This document shows positions 33,970 through 47,000 of a stretch of 64,000 nt of DNA, in pieces. The stretch spans positions 6,381-70,380 of the forward strand of contig NMRA01000265.1 in NCBI GenBank assembly GCA_002633005.1. Reading direction: 5' to 3'. Positions within the stretch are counted from its first letter, which is position 1. Each line of letters starts with the position of its first letter. The DNA is from Phoronis australis. Its lineage: Eukaryota > Phoronida > Phoronidae. A model generated the notes under the pieces. It was not told the origin of the DNA and made no database searches. It was given only the letters and a program-made list of their open reading frames with translations. A program made the position numbers and the translations under genes.

Positions 33970-35200
33970 ACCCAGCTTTGTTTTTATTAGTATTGTCACT
34001 TACTTTATTCGTTGAGACCATATTAAGCATGGTACAAGGTTTGACGCCAAATAGGATCGCATATACGTATAATGTAGGAAGTTTTCTGTCCAATGCAACT
34101 GAAATTTGAATTCTTTGATGAAGTGGTATGCCCATCATATTGCCATGGCTCAGAAATATTAGGTTTTAAGGAGTACGATTGAAAAGGTGCGCTTACTTAG
34201 AATTATTCTTGGAGTACAATATAAGTAGGAACCGCCAGATTTAATAATTCAGTTTTTGCTCGGGTGGTACTCTGAGTTATTTGTCAAGGATGCCGCTGAT
34301 ATATTAGTTTACCTTTAGAACATTTATTTTCTTGTACAACTTGCCTGAAGCCCATATTATACGCAGTTGTACAATATACACAGTAACGTGATCTACATCG
34401 TCTCTTCCTTTACCAGCTGTCAACAGTCATTTACGTGGGTTTGTGAGTTATTGTCGTTGTCCAACTGTGACCAACCGACCCGCACTTTTTTGTTGCGCCG
34501 TTTTTTGATTTTTCCTTTTACCGATGGGACCCCCCCTTAACTACCACGGGCCCCAGGGGTTGTGAGTCCTCCTGTTCACGCCCTCTCGACGCTTCTGACC
34601 ATGCATTCACTTTAGTTTGCATCGTGTTTTTATCCAAACTACTTCGAGTATTCGATGCGAAAACCATGATTTATTAGTTGGTGGGCATTTGAAAACAGAC
34701 TAAGTTGTTAGAATCAAGTTCCCAAGATAATTAAGTTGAGATCTCGAGAACTTGAGATAATTAAAAAAGAAACGTGCGATTTCATCTTTGGGTCATCGTG
34801 GGAACGTGTGCCTAGTCAGTCTTTTTTACAGGGTAAAAAGCCCCGGTTTTGGCCAATTAACAGATAAACAGACATCAAAACCGACTTTCCCATCTAGTTC
34901 TCTGAAAAAAAAATTATGTTCTATAACCCTCGACCATCCTCAAATGTTTCGAGCAAAATTTGAAAATTCTTAGTTTGCAAATTCTCGTGAACGGCAAGCC
35001 TTTGATCTACGCTTTAGGCAAGTTAGTACACGACAAATATAGAGAAAGACCTCCCACCAAGTACCACAATGTCAAATTTTTGACAATATTTAAATACATT
35101 AAAAACGTTTAATTGGCTATGCACACCGCCACCAAACATTTTAAGCCCCGTCCTCATTCGCAAACTTATTACTTGTAAACTCGACTAAAAGTTTACCTGT
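33970..35200. other. Intergenic, nothing recognised
   Basis: Homology to the other PHYHIP-like units stops just upstream of gene C. No open frame has support. Confidence 0.4.
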
Positions 35201-35204
35201 ACAC

Positions 35205-36479
35205 CCGGAAAGTTTGGCAGAGTTGGCTAGTGAGGACTGTTTGTCAGACTCATTCATTACATCACCAAATTCGGAGTTTGGTCGTGTTTGCAAACAAAAG
35301 TTCGCTGGAGTTTGCCAATGTGGACGGGTATCTCTCTCCTGACATCCTGGTCCATACAACATGTGCCAGACAAGGAACCGCTTGTTCATAAATAATGCTT
35401 TCCCGAATAACGATATTCCTCTCGATGTTCTACAGTCTCGCATTTTGGGGTGTTTGAACCACATACCTTGATGCAGCGATAACTTGTACGAAAACGATTT
35501 CTCGGCCACTTTCAAATTTTCTCTTCTTGTCCACGTGAATACTAGACACTGCCAGTTTGATAGAGTGGAAAGAGAACAACTGCGCCTAGGCTTTTTCCAA
35601 ATGCGAGAGGAGATCCCTTAGCTATGCAAGTGTGTTTAAAGAGGTATGGAACGCGAAAGCTCGTAAAAATATCTTTTGAACAATTCCTGAAGAAAGTACC
35701 AACTCGTTAAGTCTAGTACAAAGTAGTAATTCCTTTTCCCCTGTGAGGGAATTTCCAGAAAAAATAAAAAATCACGATTTTTGAAATACGCGAGAAAAAA
35801 CTCTGTGGTTACCACAGAGTTTCTAATATCCCTCCCATTCATGATAAATGCGAGCATGCGCTCACAGTCGGTTGCTTTCCATATAAGAAAAATGTACTAC
35901 GTCTATCATAACAAATAAGGAAAAGTCCTTTGCCTTGTGAGAAAAAAACGACAAAGTGGCGACCAGTTTGACTTATCGTTTTTTTAATTTGAAACGAAAA
36001 GAAAATGCGTTAATATCAACAAACATTTAAAATCTTTGCGAACAAATCCTAAAACACCTGGTGATCAGGTTGAATTCAGTTTCAGTGGCAGAGAATCACT
36101 TTCAATATTGCAATTTAGTTTCTATATCGCGTTCCAGGCCTCTTTAAATACAAAAGGCAACATCAATGACAATAGTTGTATCACATCGAGCCTTCCTCCT
36201 AGAGCGCCTTCTCAAGATCAGAAGGTTATTAGAAAAAGCTGTCATGGTAGCCCTCATCTTCCACGCCCCTTAGGAAGTGAGCAACAATTTTTGCTATGAT
36301 CGGTGTCCTTCTCAACAAACTTAATGTCACGCCATATATAGATTTCAACTCACTTGCATCTGCTGTTAATAAATCAAGTCGCCGGATTGCCTTCTTTGGT
36401 ATATGCGAGCATGTTTTTTTTTTGCTTAAATGTATGATCCTCTCTCCCTGCTGGGTCTGAGTATCTGTTACAATAAAAT
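35205..36479. repeat. Diverged copy of 29.7-31.7 kb block
   Basis: In order, this carries the GTTTGG inverted motifs, the CACGTGAATACT and GATAGAGTGGAAAG blocks, and the ATCAAGTCGCCGGATT block. All are also found between 29690 and 31714. A minus-strand open frame at 35141-35515 lies in this repeat and is not considered a gene. Confidence 0.55.
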
Positions 36480-38129
36480 TCGGAATTTCCAAGAAATGGC
36501 ATCGGTGGATTTCCCATTTGTTATCAACAGATCATTCATTGGGTTGAAGCGAGTATAATGCTATCTTATCGCCGTACAGATTGTAAAGGTTCCTTGATGT
36601 ACTTTGTACCGAAGTTTGACAGTAATGTTTCACAGTCGGAAAACTGCACAAAGAAAGTCTCCGCTCTATCGAGCTCCTTTGCACTTTTGCGGGGACAATT
36701 TAATTTAACTACACGTTCAAAAGAGAAATCTCATTGAGTCAGGCATTCCTCATTTCAACAAAATTGTCTCAAATATGCATAAATTGTTACCTTTCTTCAC
36801 ACACGTTGTTGACAACTATAACGTGAGAACATCTGTAGATTTCAACTTAGCCGTACTTCCAAATTTGTTACTATTTCATCAAGACGAACGACTGCTCTCT
36901 TTTGCATGGAAGTAAATTTTGCTGAAATGAATGATATCTCTGCTGGGTCTTTTTTGAGATCGGGAATGCGCTAGAAATAACGACAAATAGTGGTAATTTC
37001 CATTAGTCATCAACGAGGATTTCATCGAGTCAATGCCAGTATATATACTTGCACACTTTGGTGTGGCTGCAAAAAATTATAATTGCGCATTGTTGTTTAG
37101 GACACAATGTCTCGTTTTAACATCAAGTTTAATAATCACGCATTCAGAACCGTTTGTAGTTTGGACAAAACACTTCATGTTTTAGCATAATGGCGAATTC
37201 ATGCAAGGAGTGAATGCACTCAATAAATAGACCAACACCATCAACTCGTGTAGCTCATTGATCAACCGTTTGATTTCCAGATGCCCGTCTTATCAGTATT
37301 ATTTGACCCTGGGCAAGGCAGTACAGGGGCCCCTATCCAAACAACTGCTCAAGGCATGAGAACAAAATCGTAAATATGGTAGATAAAACGACAAATACAT
37401 GCATGTTGGGCCTAGTGGTACTTCTAACAGAGTCCAGTTGAACATCATTGCAACGTAACGGCCATGAATAGCGATACAACGTAGCGAAGACAACAACTTA
37501 AACTTCCAAGTCCTAGATTACCTAATGTATGAAAGTCTACCCTAATTACAAAGAACTACTGCGTTACAATGCCAAAATTGCAAAGTTTCTTTGATGTACG
37601 TTGAAACGAGTCTTGACTCCCGTGCTGCAGAGCCCAAAATGGGGAAATTCTCCGCTCTAACGAGTCCGTGGATACTCTGTGTGGCGACGAGTTGCGACTT
37701 AATTCAACCACTAGTTCGGAGCAAAAGAGAAATCTTACAAAGACATTCATTCCGCATTTCAGCAGAATCAGTGTCTCGTGCAATCATATTGTAGAACTAT
37801 TCATATTCCCAGACAACTCCGTACATGTCAATAAAATCATGATTAATGTAGAAACACCCATAGATGTCAATTAACTTCCAAAAATGGTAATAAATCATCA
37901 TCAGGTCGCCCGGTTTTCGTTGACACACGCTAGCAAATTTTGCTGAAATGAACCAATATTTTACCGTCTGATAGATCTCAAGTTTCAAATCGGTGCTCTC
38001 AGAGAAATGACGTCAGTGCCGGGATTTTCCGTTTGTCATCAACAGGGTTTTCATGGAGTTGACAAGAACTGATACAATCAATATTTTCAATTCACTTGGT
38101 AAACAGGTCAACTGTGCGGTGGCTGCAAA

Positions 38130-38275
38130 AAGAAGACATGGCAACTTTTTCTCCGTTGCTAACTCTACCGATAGACTTACTATCTCTGTCGATAGACTTA
38201 GTAACTGTATCAAAAAAACTTAGTAAGTCTATCGCTAAATTTTAAAGTCTATCGATAGAGTTGCCGTGCCGTCCT
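38130..38275. repeat. ATCGATAG-rich foldback
   Basis: Motifs ACCGATAGACTTA, GTCGATAGACTTAGTAA, CTTAGTAAGTCTATCG and AGTCTATCGATAGAGTTGCC form nested inverted repeats of about 145 bases. The ends (GGCAAC / GTTGCC) are also inverted. Confidence 0.6.
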
Positions 38276-38866
38276 TTAACAACCACCGTGCAACTGGGCA
38301 GTCTTAAAAGCATTATTTACCCCCGGCTAAAGCAGTGCAGTATCTTTTATTAACACAACTGCATGCTCATAAAAACCGAGTAGTAAAAATGGTTGATAGA
38401 AAACTACACGCATAGGTAGACTACTTACAAAATCAGATCGTACAAAAATCAAGCAGAGAAATCACTGGCTTTGGTCAGGAGAGGAGGAATCAGTTTCAAG
38501 CACAAGAAAGAATGTCTATTTGATGTAGAAATTTTAAGTTTTAGCATTTGATTTTTGAATTTCAGGTTGTGCATGATAAAATTTCAGCAATGTTCTGTTA
38601 TCAATAACAAATATTCTTCTCTGGCGTCTTTGCTCTTCCGAAGTGTCGTGTTCTTAATCTTTGACTGATTTGATTGAAATTCGTTATAATTTTTAATGTT
38701 TATTATGGAAAATATAACGTACATCAAATAAAAAATTATAAATTGATACAAGCATATATAAATACACGTTATGTAGGCGCTTATGTACATGAAAACGTAC
38801 ATGAGAAACGAGACCCGTTGAACGCACCACGCGTTTCCTTATTCAGTGATCTTTACTCCGCTTCTC

Positions 38867-38984
38867 ATACTTCCGAAACAGTGATCCACATCCCAAAGGG
38901 CAATGGTAAAACAGTCGACCAGCAGACATAACCTAACGGTTTTACCATTGCCCTTAGGGATATCAATCGCTGTTCCGGAAGTAT
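38867..38984. repeat. Foldback element, copy 2 (ATACTTCCG family)
   Basis: This is a full second copy of the element at 23622-23750, with both arms and a similar loop, inside the duplicated flank. Confidence 0.85.
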
Positions 38985-39310
38985 ATTGAGAGATACGAAA
39001 TAAAGATCACCAATAAAAACGTTCTGTGCTCAACGGACTGCGTCTCAGAAAACATGCTACCCAATTACAGCACATACACACATATATAAAATAAATATAA
39101 AATACCAAGAATTATTGATACATATATATACAAGAATACCACGATTATCAATAAATTGATTTTAATATTAATTTTGTGATTTGAAACAAATGAAATAAAG
39201 AACGGAAAGGAATGTGAGTTATGGTATCTAAAATAATGGAAATGGTGTCTGAATGTAGTGTGAAATTTTTCCATAAAAAGCTTGCAGAAATTTCACCTTT
39301 TCCTAAAACT

Positions 39311-40522
39311 TGTATGTTTCACTGACCATCCTGAAAAACTTCTTAATATACTTAAAAGCAATACAGAAACATTCGTTTGTCGGGTTTCCACTTAATTCGA
39401 AGTTCAGCCGTAATGTAAGTTGTTCTCATGCATGCACTTGGCCCTTCAGAAAGTCGGATTTTACCATTCACGTGAAATCTCACAGTAAAGAAGGATCCGA
39501 CACAGCATTCAAACAATTTAACTACATTTTTCAAAGCCCAAGTGTATCAAACTAAGATCAGATATCACGCAAGTTAAAATACATAAAAAACTACTGGTTT
39601 GCAAATGTAATCTTTTCGCAACATTAAATATTTCCTAAGTGAAACACCCCTGCCGTTAGCAGTGGACATATGACTTTTGACCAGAACAGTAAATGAAGAG
39701 CACCATTTGAAACAGTAAAATTGTGACCAACACGGTGTGTGAAATATCCGAGTGTTGACAGAAAATCGCGTAGGACTGCATATATGGAAACTGTGAAGTG
39801 CATGTGTTTAGGGTAATGCAGACGCCTGGAAAAATGTTCAAATTTCGAAACATGATGCCCTCAAATGGCCAGCTGGATTTGTACAAAACTTTCAAATGCC
39901 ATGCTTTATGCATTGTTTTCTGTAACGCTATTAGAAATTGTTTTTGGAATGTTCCACGTTTCATGAAAAATTATCAAAAACTGGGACTTACATAATGAAG
40001 TGAAAAATCTCAGAAGTTACATAAAATGAAAAAGAAATAATTTGGAAAAAATTAACAGCATCTTGGAGATGTCACCTTGACATTTGGCCACCTTATCAAT
40101 ACTATAGTTTTGCTATGAATGTACCTCTCTATTTAATTAGCTAATTTTACTATAGACATGATTCCAGAACCCAATAAATGGCAGAAACAAGGTCACAAGG
40201 TCATCTCATAGATATTGATAGATAGGTGTATCCATTGTTCACTTTGTTTTTGTTTCTTATAATAAAGATAATGACAAGCATTTATCGCTAAGGGGCTGAT
40301 GTGCACCCCCCCCCCCCTCCCCAGGACCGGTATTGTTATGTCCAACAAAGGCCCAACAAAGGAAAACAATGGTAGGGTCCCATAGAAGACAACCACGCCA
40401 CGCACTTATGCCCATCGCATGGATCTCGCATATTAAACAATACCTTGAGACCTCCATACGACATCACTTGGCATGAGAAAAATACAATTCTACAGGCTTT
40501 CTACTTTTGGACAATATATACT
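39311..40522. other. Intergenic DNA downstream of the NOX gene
   Basis: No gene is supported. About 40186-40476 is a direct repeat of 54694-54970, so the pair brackets NOX exons 2-15. A C-rich run lies at about 40307-40320. Confidence 0.5.
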
Positions 40523-40891
40523 TTTATTGAGACAAGATGCATGGTTTTGTTAGATATTATGCTAATTACAAACTTGTCCACTTGGTTCTGGGATTCTCCA
40601 CTTGTTATGCACAACAATATCCCAAAATGGTTGTTTTTTCATTTTTCAAAGACTGATCACCTTGCTGTAAATAATGGAAACTTTGCCAAATGTTGTTCTA
40701 TGGCATCTACACAATGCAAATAGAGCTAGTGGTAAACTAAAATGTTCTTAATCTCAGCTTATGCAGAGACATTTGACAAAATAGAATTTTACTTGTTGGC
40801 CATATTGTGACCCAAATAAGTGAAGAATTACTGTATTCCAAACTTTAAAAAGAGAACAATTGCTGCAGACAATAGAAAGTGACAAACGTCA
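40523..40891 (-). other. Probable NOX 3' untranslated region
   Basis: The first minus-strand AATAAA after the NOX stop is at 40523-40528, giving a short 3' UTR of about 0.37 kb. The poly(A) site itself is not proven. Confidence 0.35.
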
Positions 40892-41018
40892 TTAAAAATT
40901 CTCCTTGTTGTAAACAAACTGTGTGCCCTTGCGATCTGTGGAGGAATATTGGTTACAAAGCTTGTGTAACTTGGTTGAGAGTAACTTTGGACCACAGAAA
41001 AACAAACCAATTCTTGTG
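40892..41018 (-). CDS. NOX2: NOX exon 15 (terminal)
   Basis: [20 protein letters not shown] and on to QFVYNKENF, stop. It holds the CGP motif and the family's closing F-x-NKENF, so the protein is full length. Confidence 0.97.
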
Positions 41019-44000
41019 CTGAAAAAACAGAGCAACTTAGAGTCAAACAAAACATTTGTCTTAAATTGTAGAAAACAACTTAGATGACTCAATCAGCCAA
41101 ACAATGGGTTTTAGCATATACTCAATTAACATACATGTCAAAAGTATTCAGATGTCAAAATGATTCAGAATTCCCCATCATGACGACAGGGCAGAAGTTC
41201 AATTATTCATCAGAGTAGTATTCCCTCTTGAATAAAAGGCAATTAACAGGAATGTTAGTAAGATTCTTTTAAAGCTATTTTGTAATTAGAATTTTGCCAC
41301 GATAGCAGTCATTACCGGTCATTTTTACTGTTAACAAATTAGCCATCGTGATGGGGGAAAGATATCTGATTCCTTTTGTCTTGTACTGAATGTAATCAAA
41401 AACTGAAAATTATCCAAAGTTTTACTATTCGCATTATAAGGTATTTGTGTCTTCCAACAAAAATGCCACTAAGAAGTGTCCAGGTGGTCTGATGCTTTTT
41501 GCCCTGAAAGATGTTTAGATCATACGCTTCCTGCACTGATTGCCGAATTATGACTCATGGGGAATCCTACTGTGGGGTTCCTCACACTGTGCTTGATTTG
41601 GCGACCAAATTGCCAATGCGGCTTCAGACTGTGTTAGGCCACCTGGAGAAAAATCCCAAGTTGCCACGAAGACGCCATAGCAAGTATCAAAGTCAAAAAA
41701 TAATTCCTCTGAAATTCATTTCCAAGTTTGTGGTGACTTCTAACCTTTGAATTACAAACAGTTTTCCCAGATTTAATACCTTTGGTTCACAATGACGGAT
41801 ATTTTGTCAAATCGGTGCATTTGCCACCCTCGTTTAAATTACAACAGAAAGTAAATAGACAGAAGTCAGAATTGTTCAGCAAAAATCGGGCAAGATCAGT
41901 AAACACGTGCCTCAAGTGTATACGATCATCTGGATTCTATCTTTGTTGGCAGAAGGAATTGAGTTTGAATGGTGCATAATTTTTTACGGGGAGAAATTGA
42001 ACAGGCACGTTTTTGAAGACGGAGTAAGGCACAACCTTTTTTGTTGATGATTTCACCGTCAGTTCTGGCGACCTCAATTTTGTTTGGTGATCTGGGATTT
42101 CTGCCAAGTTGCCAAATGTGACTCGGTGTCAAACTAAGTGTCGAGCACTGTCATGGCTGAATATAGTTTTCCAATCTGCCAGCATTCCTAGGAAGTTAAA
42201 CGTGGATGATTTAGAAATTGCATTCAGGGTATGAATAAGTCACCTTGAGTAAGTTGCATGGACAGCAAACCGTCAGTGATAACCACAGAAATAATTTTCT
42301 TGGAGTTTACAGTACTCACTCTTGATGGGCCTGTGCAAGCTGGGTAAAAATCTGGTCCCAGCTGGGCCGTCCATAGTGTGTCTTCTGATGGAGACCAGTA
42401 ACAGCGTCATAAGGGTTCTCTTCATGCAAAGCAATGTTACGGGCCTGAAAATGATGCCAAGGACATGAATACAAGTTAGCAACAAATTTAGTGCAAATTT
42501 GCTCATAAGTGGACGATTGTATAAAACTATTCCAGCATATACACACACACGAGTCTGTGTTCTAATCTGAGTCTAAACTGACCAATGGTATGACATGCTT
42601 CGAGAAAATTTGCAAATTTGCACTCTAATCATGCATCGTGATTGATTAAGTTCCCAGTCTGTCGAGATTACACCCTAGATCCAGAGCTCAAAGACCATCA
42701 AGTCCCAACACGAGACTTCACTCCACGCTTCTCGTAAACTTTCCCCATCATGAAAAGAATCCGACACTGACGCCCTCACTGGTCAAGTTTGGAAAACTCG
42801 ACCAATTCATTAACCTAAACATCCGGCACTATCTTCAATGAAAACATCCAGCTTCAGCTGATGTTATCATTATCTGGCGATTACAAAGGGTTATCATGCG
42901 TAAACTTGCATATCATAAACACGGATGTAAACACTGGGAGCGATATAAAATTTCATTTTCATTTTGAAAGTTTTCAAGTAGCATATGTGCATAGACCGTG
43001 AAACATACATGTGATTTGACTTTCGAATTTTAAAAATGGGACAAGAAATATGACTTCTATAACCTAAAACTAGATAGTAATCCACACTCAATATTGTGCT
43101 TCATCAATTAATTAGTTATGGAAAGCCATGTGTCATCCTACAATTCAGGGCATGATGTGATTGGTCCATTAACATTTGAATGTCTCAGGTTTAGGACTCA
43201 CTTAACACTTCCTTCACAATCAACACTCACCTGGTCTGTGTCCCAACCCCGTGTCAGATAGATGTTTGTACTCAGGAAGTCTGCCCTACCCTGCTCGGCC
43301 ATCTGACGTTCCAACAGTTGGAGAAGATCGGCAAACCATTCAAATGCTTCAGTATCGGGACATATCCAGAATAAATAAACTTTCTTCAGTTTCTCGGAAT
43401 CTGTGGACCCAGTGCTGCTTTTGTACCTAAAGGGGACAAAGAAGGGGGTCAAATATTTGACACAGTTATATTTTCAGGAACAGTCTGATACAATGTGCCC
43501 GCATTTTGAGAACAGTTTGATTGATTCATGGCATTGTTCAACGTGATAGCTACAGTGAAACTGCTTTCCACCAAATGTGATTCACAATGCTGGCTCACTT
43601 ACAATGCTCCATTCCACAAGTCCTAAGCCGACTGTACCCTATCTAAATTTTTTGGTTACAGAGAACTTTGATTACAATGACTTAATAGACTCTTGTGGAG
43701 GGTCTATTGTAACACAGATCGACTGTACATCGTAATGAGTGTAGGAAACTCCAACTGTGTTGTCACAATGACCATAACATTACCTATGCGGTGCTCACAA
43801 TACACTTAAACACTGGCCCCAAGTGAACGCACCTTCCAAATTTCTTGGGGTCCGGCATTGCAATTTCTTAGGTTCAAGAAAACAGTCCTGAGAAATAATT
43901 TTAAAAGCATAGGAAAGCAGGTTACGTATATTGGAAAACGAGGCAAATCCGACAGCATTTTTATCAATCGTGCCAAGAATTGTACGACGACACATGACTT

Positions 44001-47000
44001 TCCTCAATTACCAAATGCTGTCTGCTGGTTTATGAGCCATAAAATTGCAGGCAGTCTGGTACACGTGGTACCAGATGTGCATCTGGTACACGTGGTACCA
44101 GATGTGCACATGTCACTCAGGTGGGCCCATACCACTGATCACCTGGAACCACTTTTATGCTCAATTATTGATATATAGTTAAGACCTGACTCAAGGGTCT
44201 AGCAGTGTGCCTCAGTGGGACTTGACCTCACGACTTTGAGTAAAGGAACCAGACACTCACCCAAATAGGACACACTGGCTCTTACAAGCCTTGGTAAATA
44301 CCCATTATATTGCTCGCCCAGCCAAGAATTAATGAGAATCAGAATACTGTCTAATGCTCGCGCCAGTGTAGACTGTATGTAGACTGTAGATAAGCATGTT
44401 AGCCAAGTTCACAGGACACCATCAGCAGCCTGCTGCGTCCACACCAATGTAATTGCCAACAGCTGGATGGTTTCTTTGAAGACATTGGGAGATTTAGAGG
44501 TTATAGCAAGAAGTTGAGTTGCCCATTCTCGACGGGTGTGGGTATCAACGTAAGATTTTTTCATGATGAAAAATATGCAAAAAGCCAAGAAGTGAAACAG
44601 ATGATACTATTTTTGTTCCATTAGACAAGTTGTATTTCTTACAAGTAATAAAAAATTGCGTCCAAGGTTGCGCACGCATTTATTCAATCTGCATCTTTTG
44701 GGCTTAGTAGCATTAAAAGCTGCAAAAACATCATTGGGAGAGCGCTGCAGACATGTCGCTACTTACCAAATGTGTTTTAACACAGATGCAAAAGGTGTCA
44801 CTCCAATTCCAGTTCCCACCAGGACGTCAACATCATAACGGAATATATCCTGGTTTAGAAAAACCCAAATGTCTTAGCAATCAGAATTGATAATGTTTCA
44901 GTAAACAAAGAATGTATATATCTGGGTCTTTTAGCTTGAAATCTAACTATAACTATATTTGACATTTTTCTTTCTACTTTTGCACGAACTCAAGACAAGT
45001 GTTTAATGTTCTGAGCTCGAGTATATAATGGTCTTTGTGGATAACCGAGAAATTCTAGATTGCACTTCATGATCTCGGTATTAAAGCTACAAGATCAAGT
45101 TTGGACTTGAAATCTTAAGTTTTTACTTGAAATTGTGAATGTTTACTTGAGTTTGTAGCTCAAATCCAGAGGTCATCAAGAGTGACCTTGGACTAGACGC
45201 TCACCTGCGTAACCATCAAGTACTAAACAAATAAGCACTTATCTCGAGTTCATACTAAAAACAAGAAATGTCAGAGACTCTGGGCTTGGTAATCAGTAAC
45301 TTTTGTAATCAAAATTTAACTTGAAATTATTTTTAACATTCTTTATTCTAAAGATAACTGTCCATTACTTGACGCTTGATTATATTACGATTTATGAAGA
45401 TGACTGTCTAATCCTAATTCACACTTGGTGACCCCAGTATTAATATTAAAGGTATGAGCTCTAGTATGAACATGATTTTGAGTTACTACTTGAGTTTGTA
45501 GCACAAACATAGTGGTCAGCAAGTACGAACTTGGACAAGAGACTCATTTGCTTAAGCCTTAATATACCCCAAGACAGAACAGTACGCCCTTCTGATATTG
45601 CATTCAAATGAAATGGAAGTTTCAAAAATAATTTCAAGTTCTGTTTAGAGATTAAATCTTGGGCCCAGACGTGACCTCACATGCTCACTGTACCCGTACT
45701 GCTTTTGATGATAAAATGCGGAAACAATGAACAAATTTACATCCAAATATTAAATATAATTTTGAGATATACAAAGACCATAAATACGGTTATTTTACAG
45801 GTATAGCTTCCATATCTCAGGTGAACATACCTCAGTAGCAGTCCCAAATGGTCCATCCACAGCCAAGCTAAAACATATGCAAGACAGCAATTATGTACAC
45901 AAGCATCAGAATAACGCAAAAAAGTAAATAAAGATTGAAATTACAGAGAAGTAGAATCTACTTACAGGTGCATCAATCCAATAAACAAGTTGTGTAAAAT
46001 AAAAACAAAAACCAATGAAAATTAGACTTTGGATTAAAATTCAAACACTGGGGATTTCTCAAAGATATTACAACCAAAAAGTAGCCTCCAAGAAGACTCT
46101 TTTGGGGGGACAATGTTTGGAAAAGCCCCCTCTTTCAGGATTGTTTTGTGCAGTACAGGCCAAAAATATTCAGACAAAATGCCCAGGAGTTCCCAGTCAT
46201 GACAACTGGGCTGAAGCTGAATTCAACGTCAGTGTAGTCTCCCCTGATGTTCAAGAATGACAGCGAATTAACAAATATTTAGCAAGGTAACTAAGACATT
46301 CCGTAATTAGAGTTTTGCCTCCATAATAATCCTTTAATATCACTTAATTCTTGCAGAAACAGAATTAAACGTCATGACAAGGAAACCATATTTCGTCTGA
46401 TTACCTTTGTCTTGCAGTTGTATGTGTGGTAAAAATTCTGAAAAAATGTTTGCGTTGTGTGATTGACTTCTCTTATAACAGCCAAGCTGCCCATAAAAGG
46501 CAATCTCCATCTCACACTTCATTTATTAATAAGGGTCCTGTGGTAAGCAATACATGTTTCAGAAAGAGACCCAGCACAGCCTCTTTTTGAGTGCAAAATC
46601 ACTTTGGAAAAATCGCTTTTCAACCTGAGTCGATCTTCTGCAAAATTCTCGATACAACTCAATACACATTACCTTATTCAAACACTTGAAATCAAAAAGA
46701 GCAGAGGTTAGATTTGCTTAAGATTTAAAAGTGTGCCTTACATGACAACGACCGAAAGTCTTTTGCAACAAGCTGAAAACAATGTATTCATGGTATTCTA
46801 ACTGTACTTTCAAGCAACAATAAACAGTGATGTCTTCAGATCTACACACAATACATGAAAATTACGACAGAAAAATGAGACATGAAAACAAATATGACAA
46901 GCAAAACGGTTATACATGAGAAAAATACTATGCGTGTTACCAGGGTAGCAGCAGAAAGTGATACACTTATTTCCGTGGTGGTCCCTTCTCCCTATAAGTA

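Larger units (their letters stand above)
36480..39310. repeat. Second orphan copy of gene A 5' flank
   Basis: GGAATTTCCAAGAAATGGCATC opens a copy of 22766-24120. It is interrupted by other sequence, including a further partial copy near 37600-37780. From about 38290 to 39310 it runs parallel to 23080-24100 in the same order. No PHYHIP-like domain is present on its left. Confidence 0.65.

Noticed and set aside
35141-35515. 124-codon minus-strand frame
   Set aside because: It lies in a diverged duplicate of 29.7-30.2 kb that is not open there, so it is likely repeat-derived.
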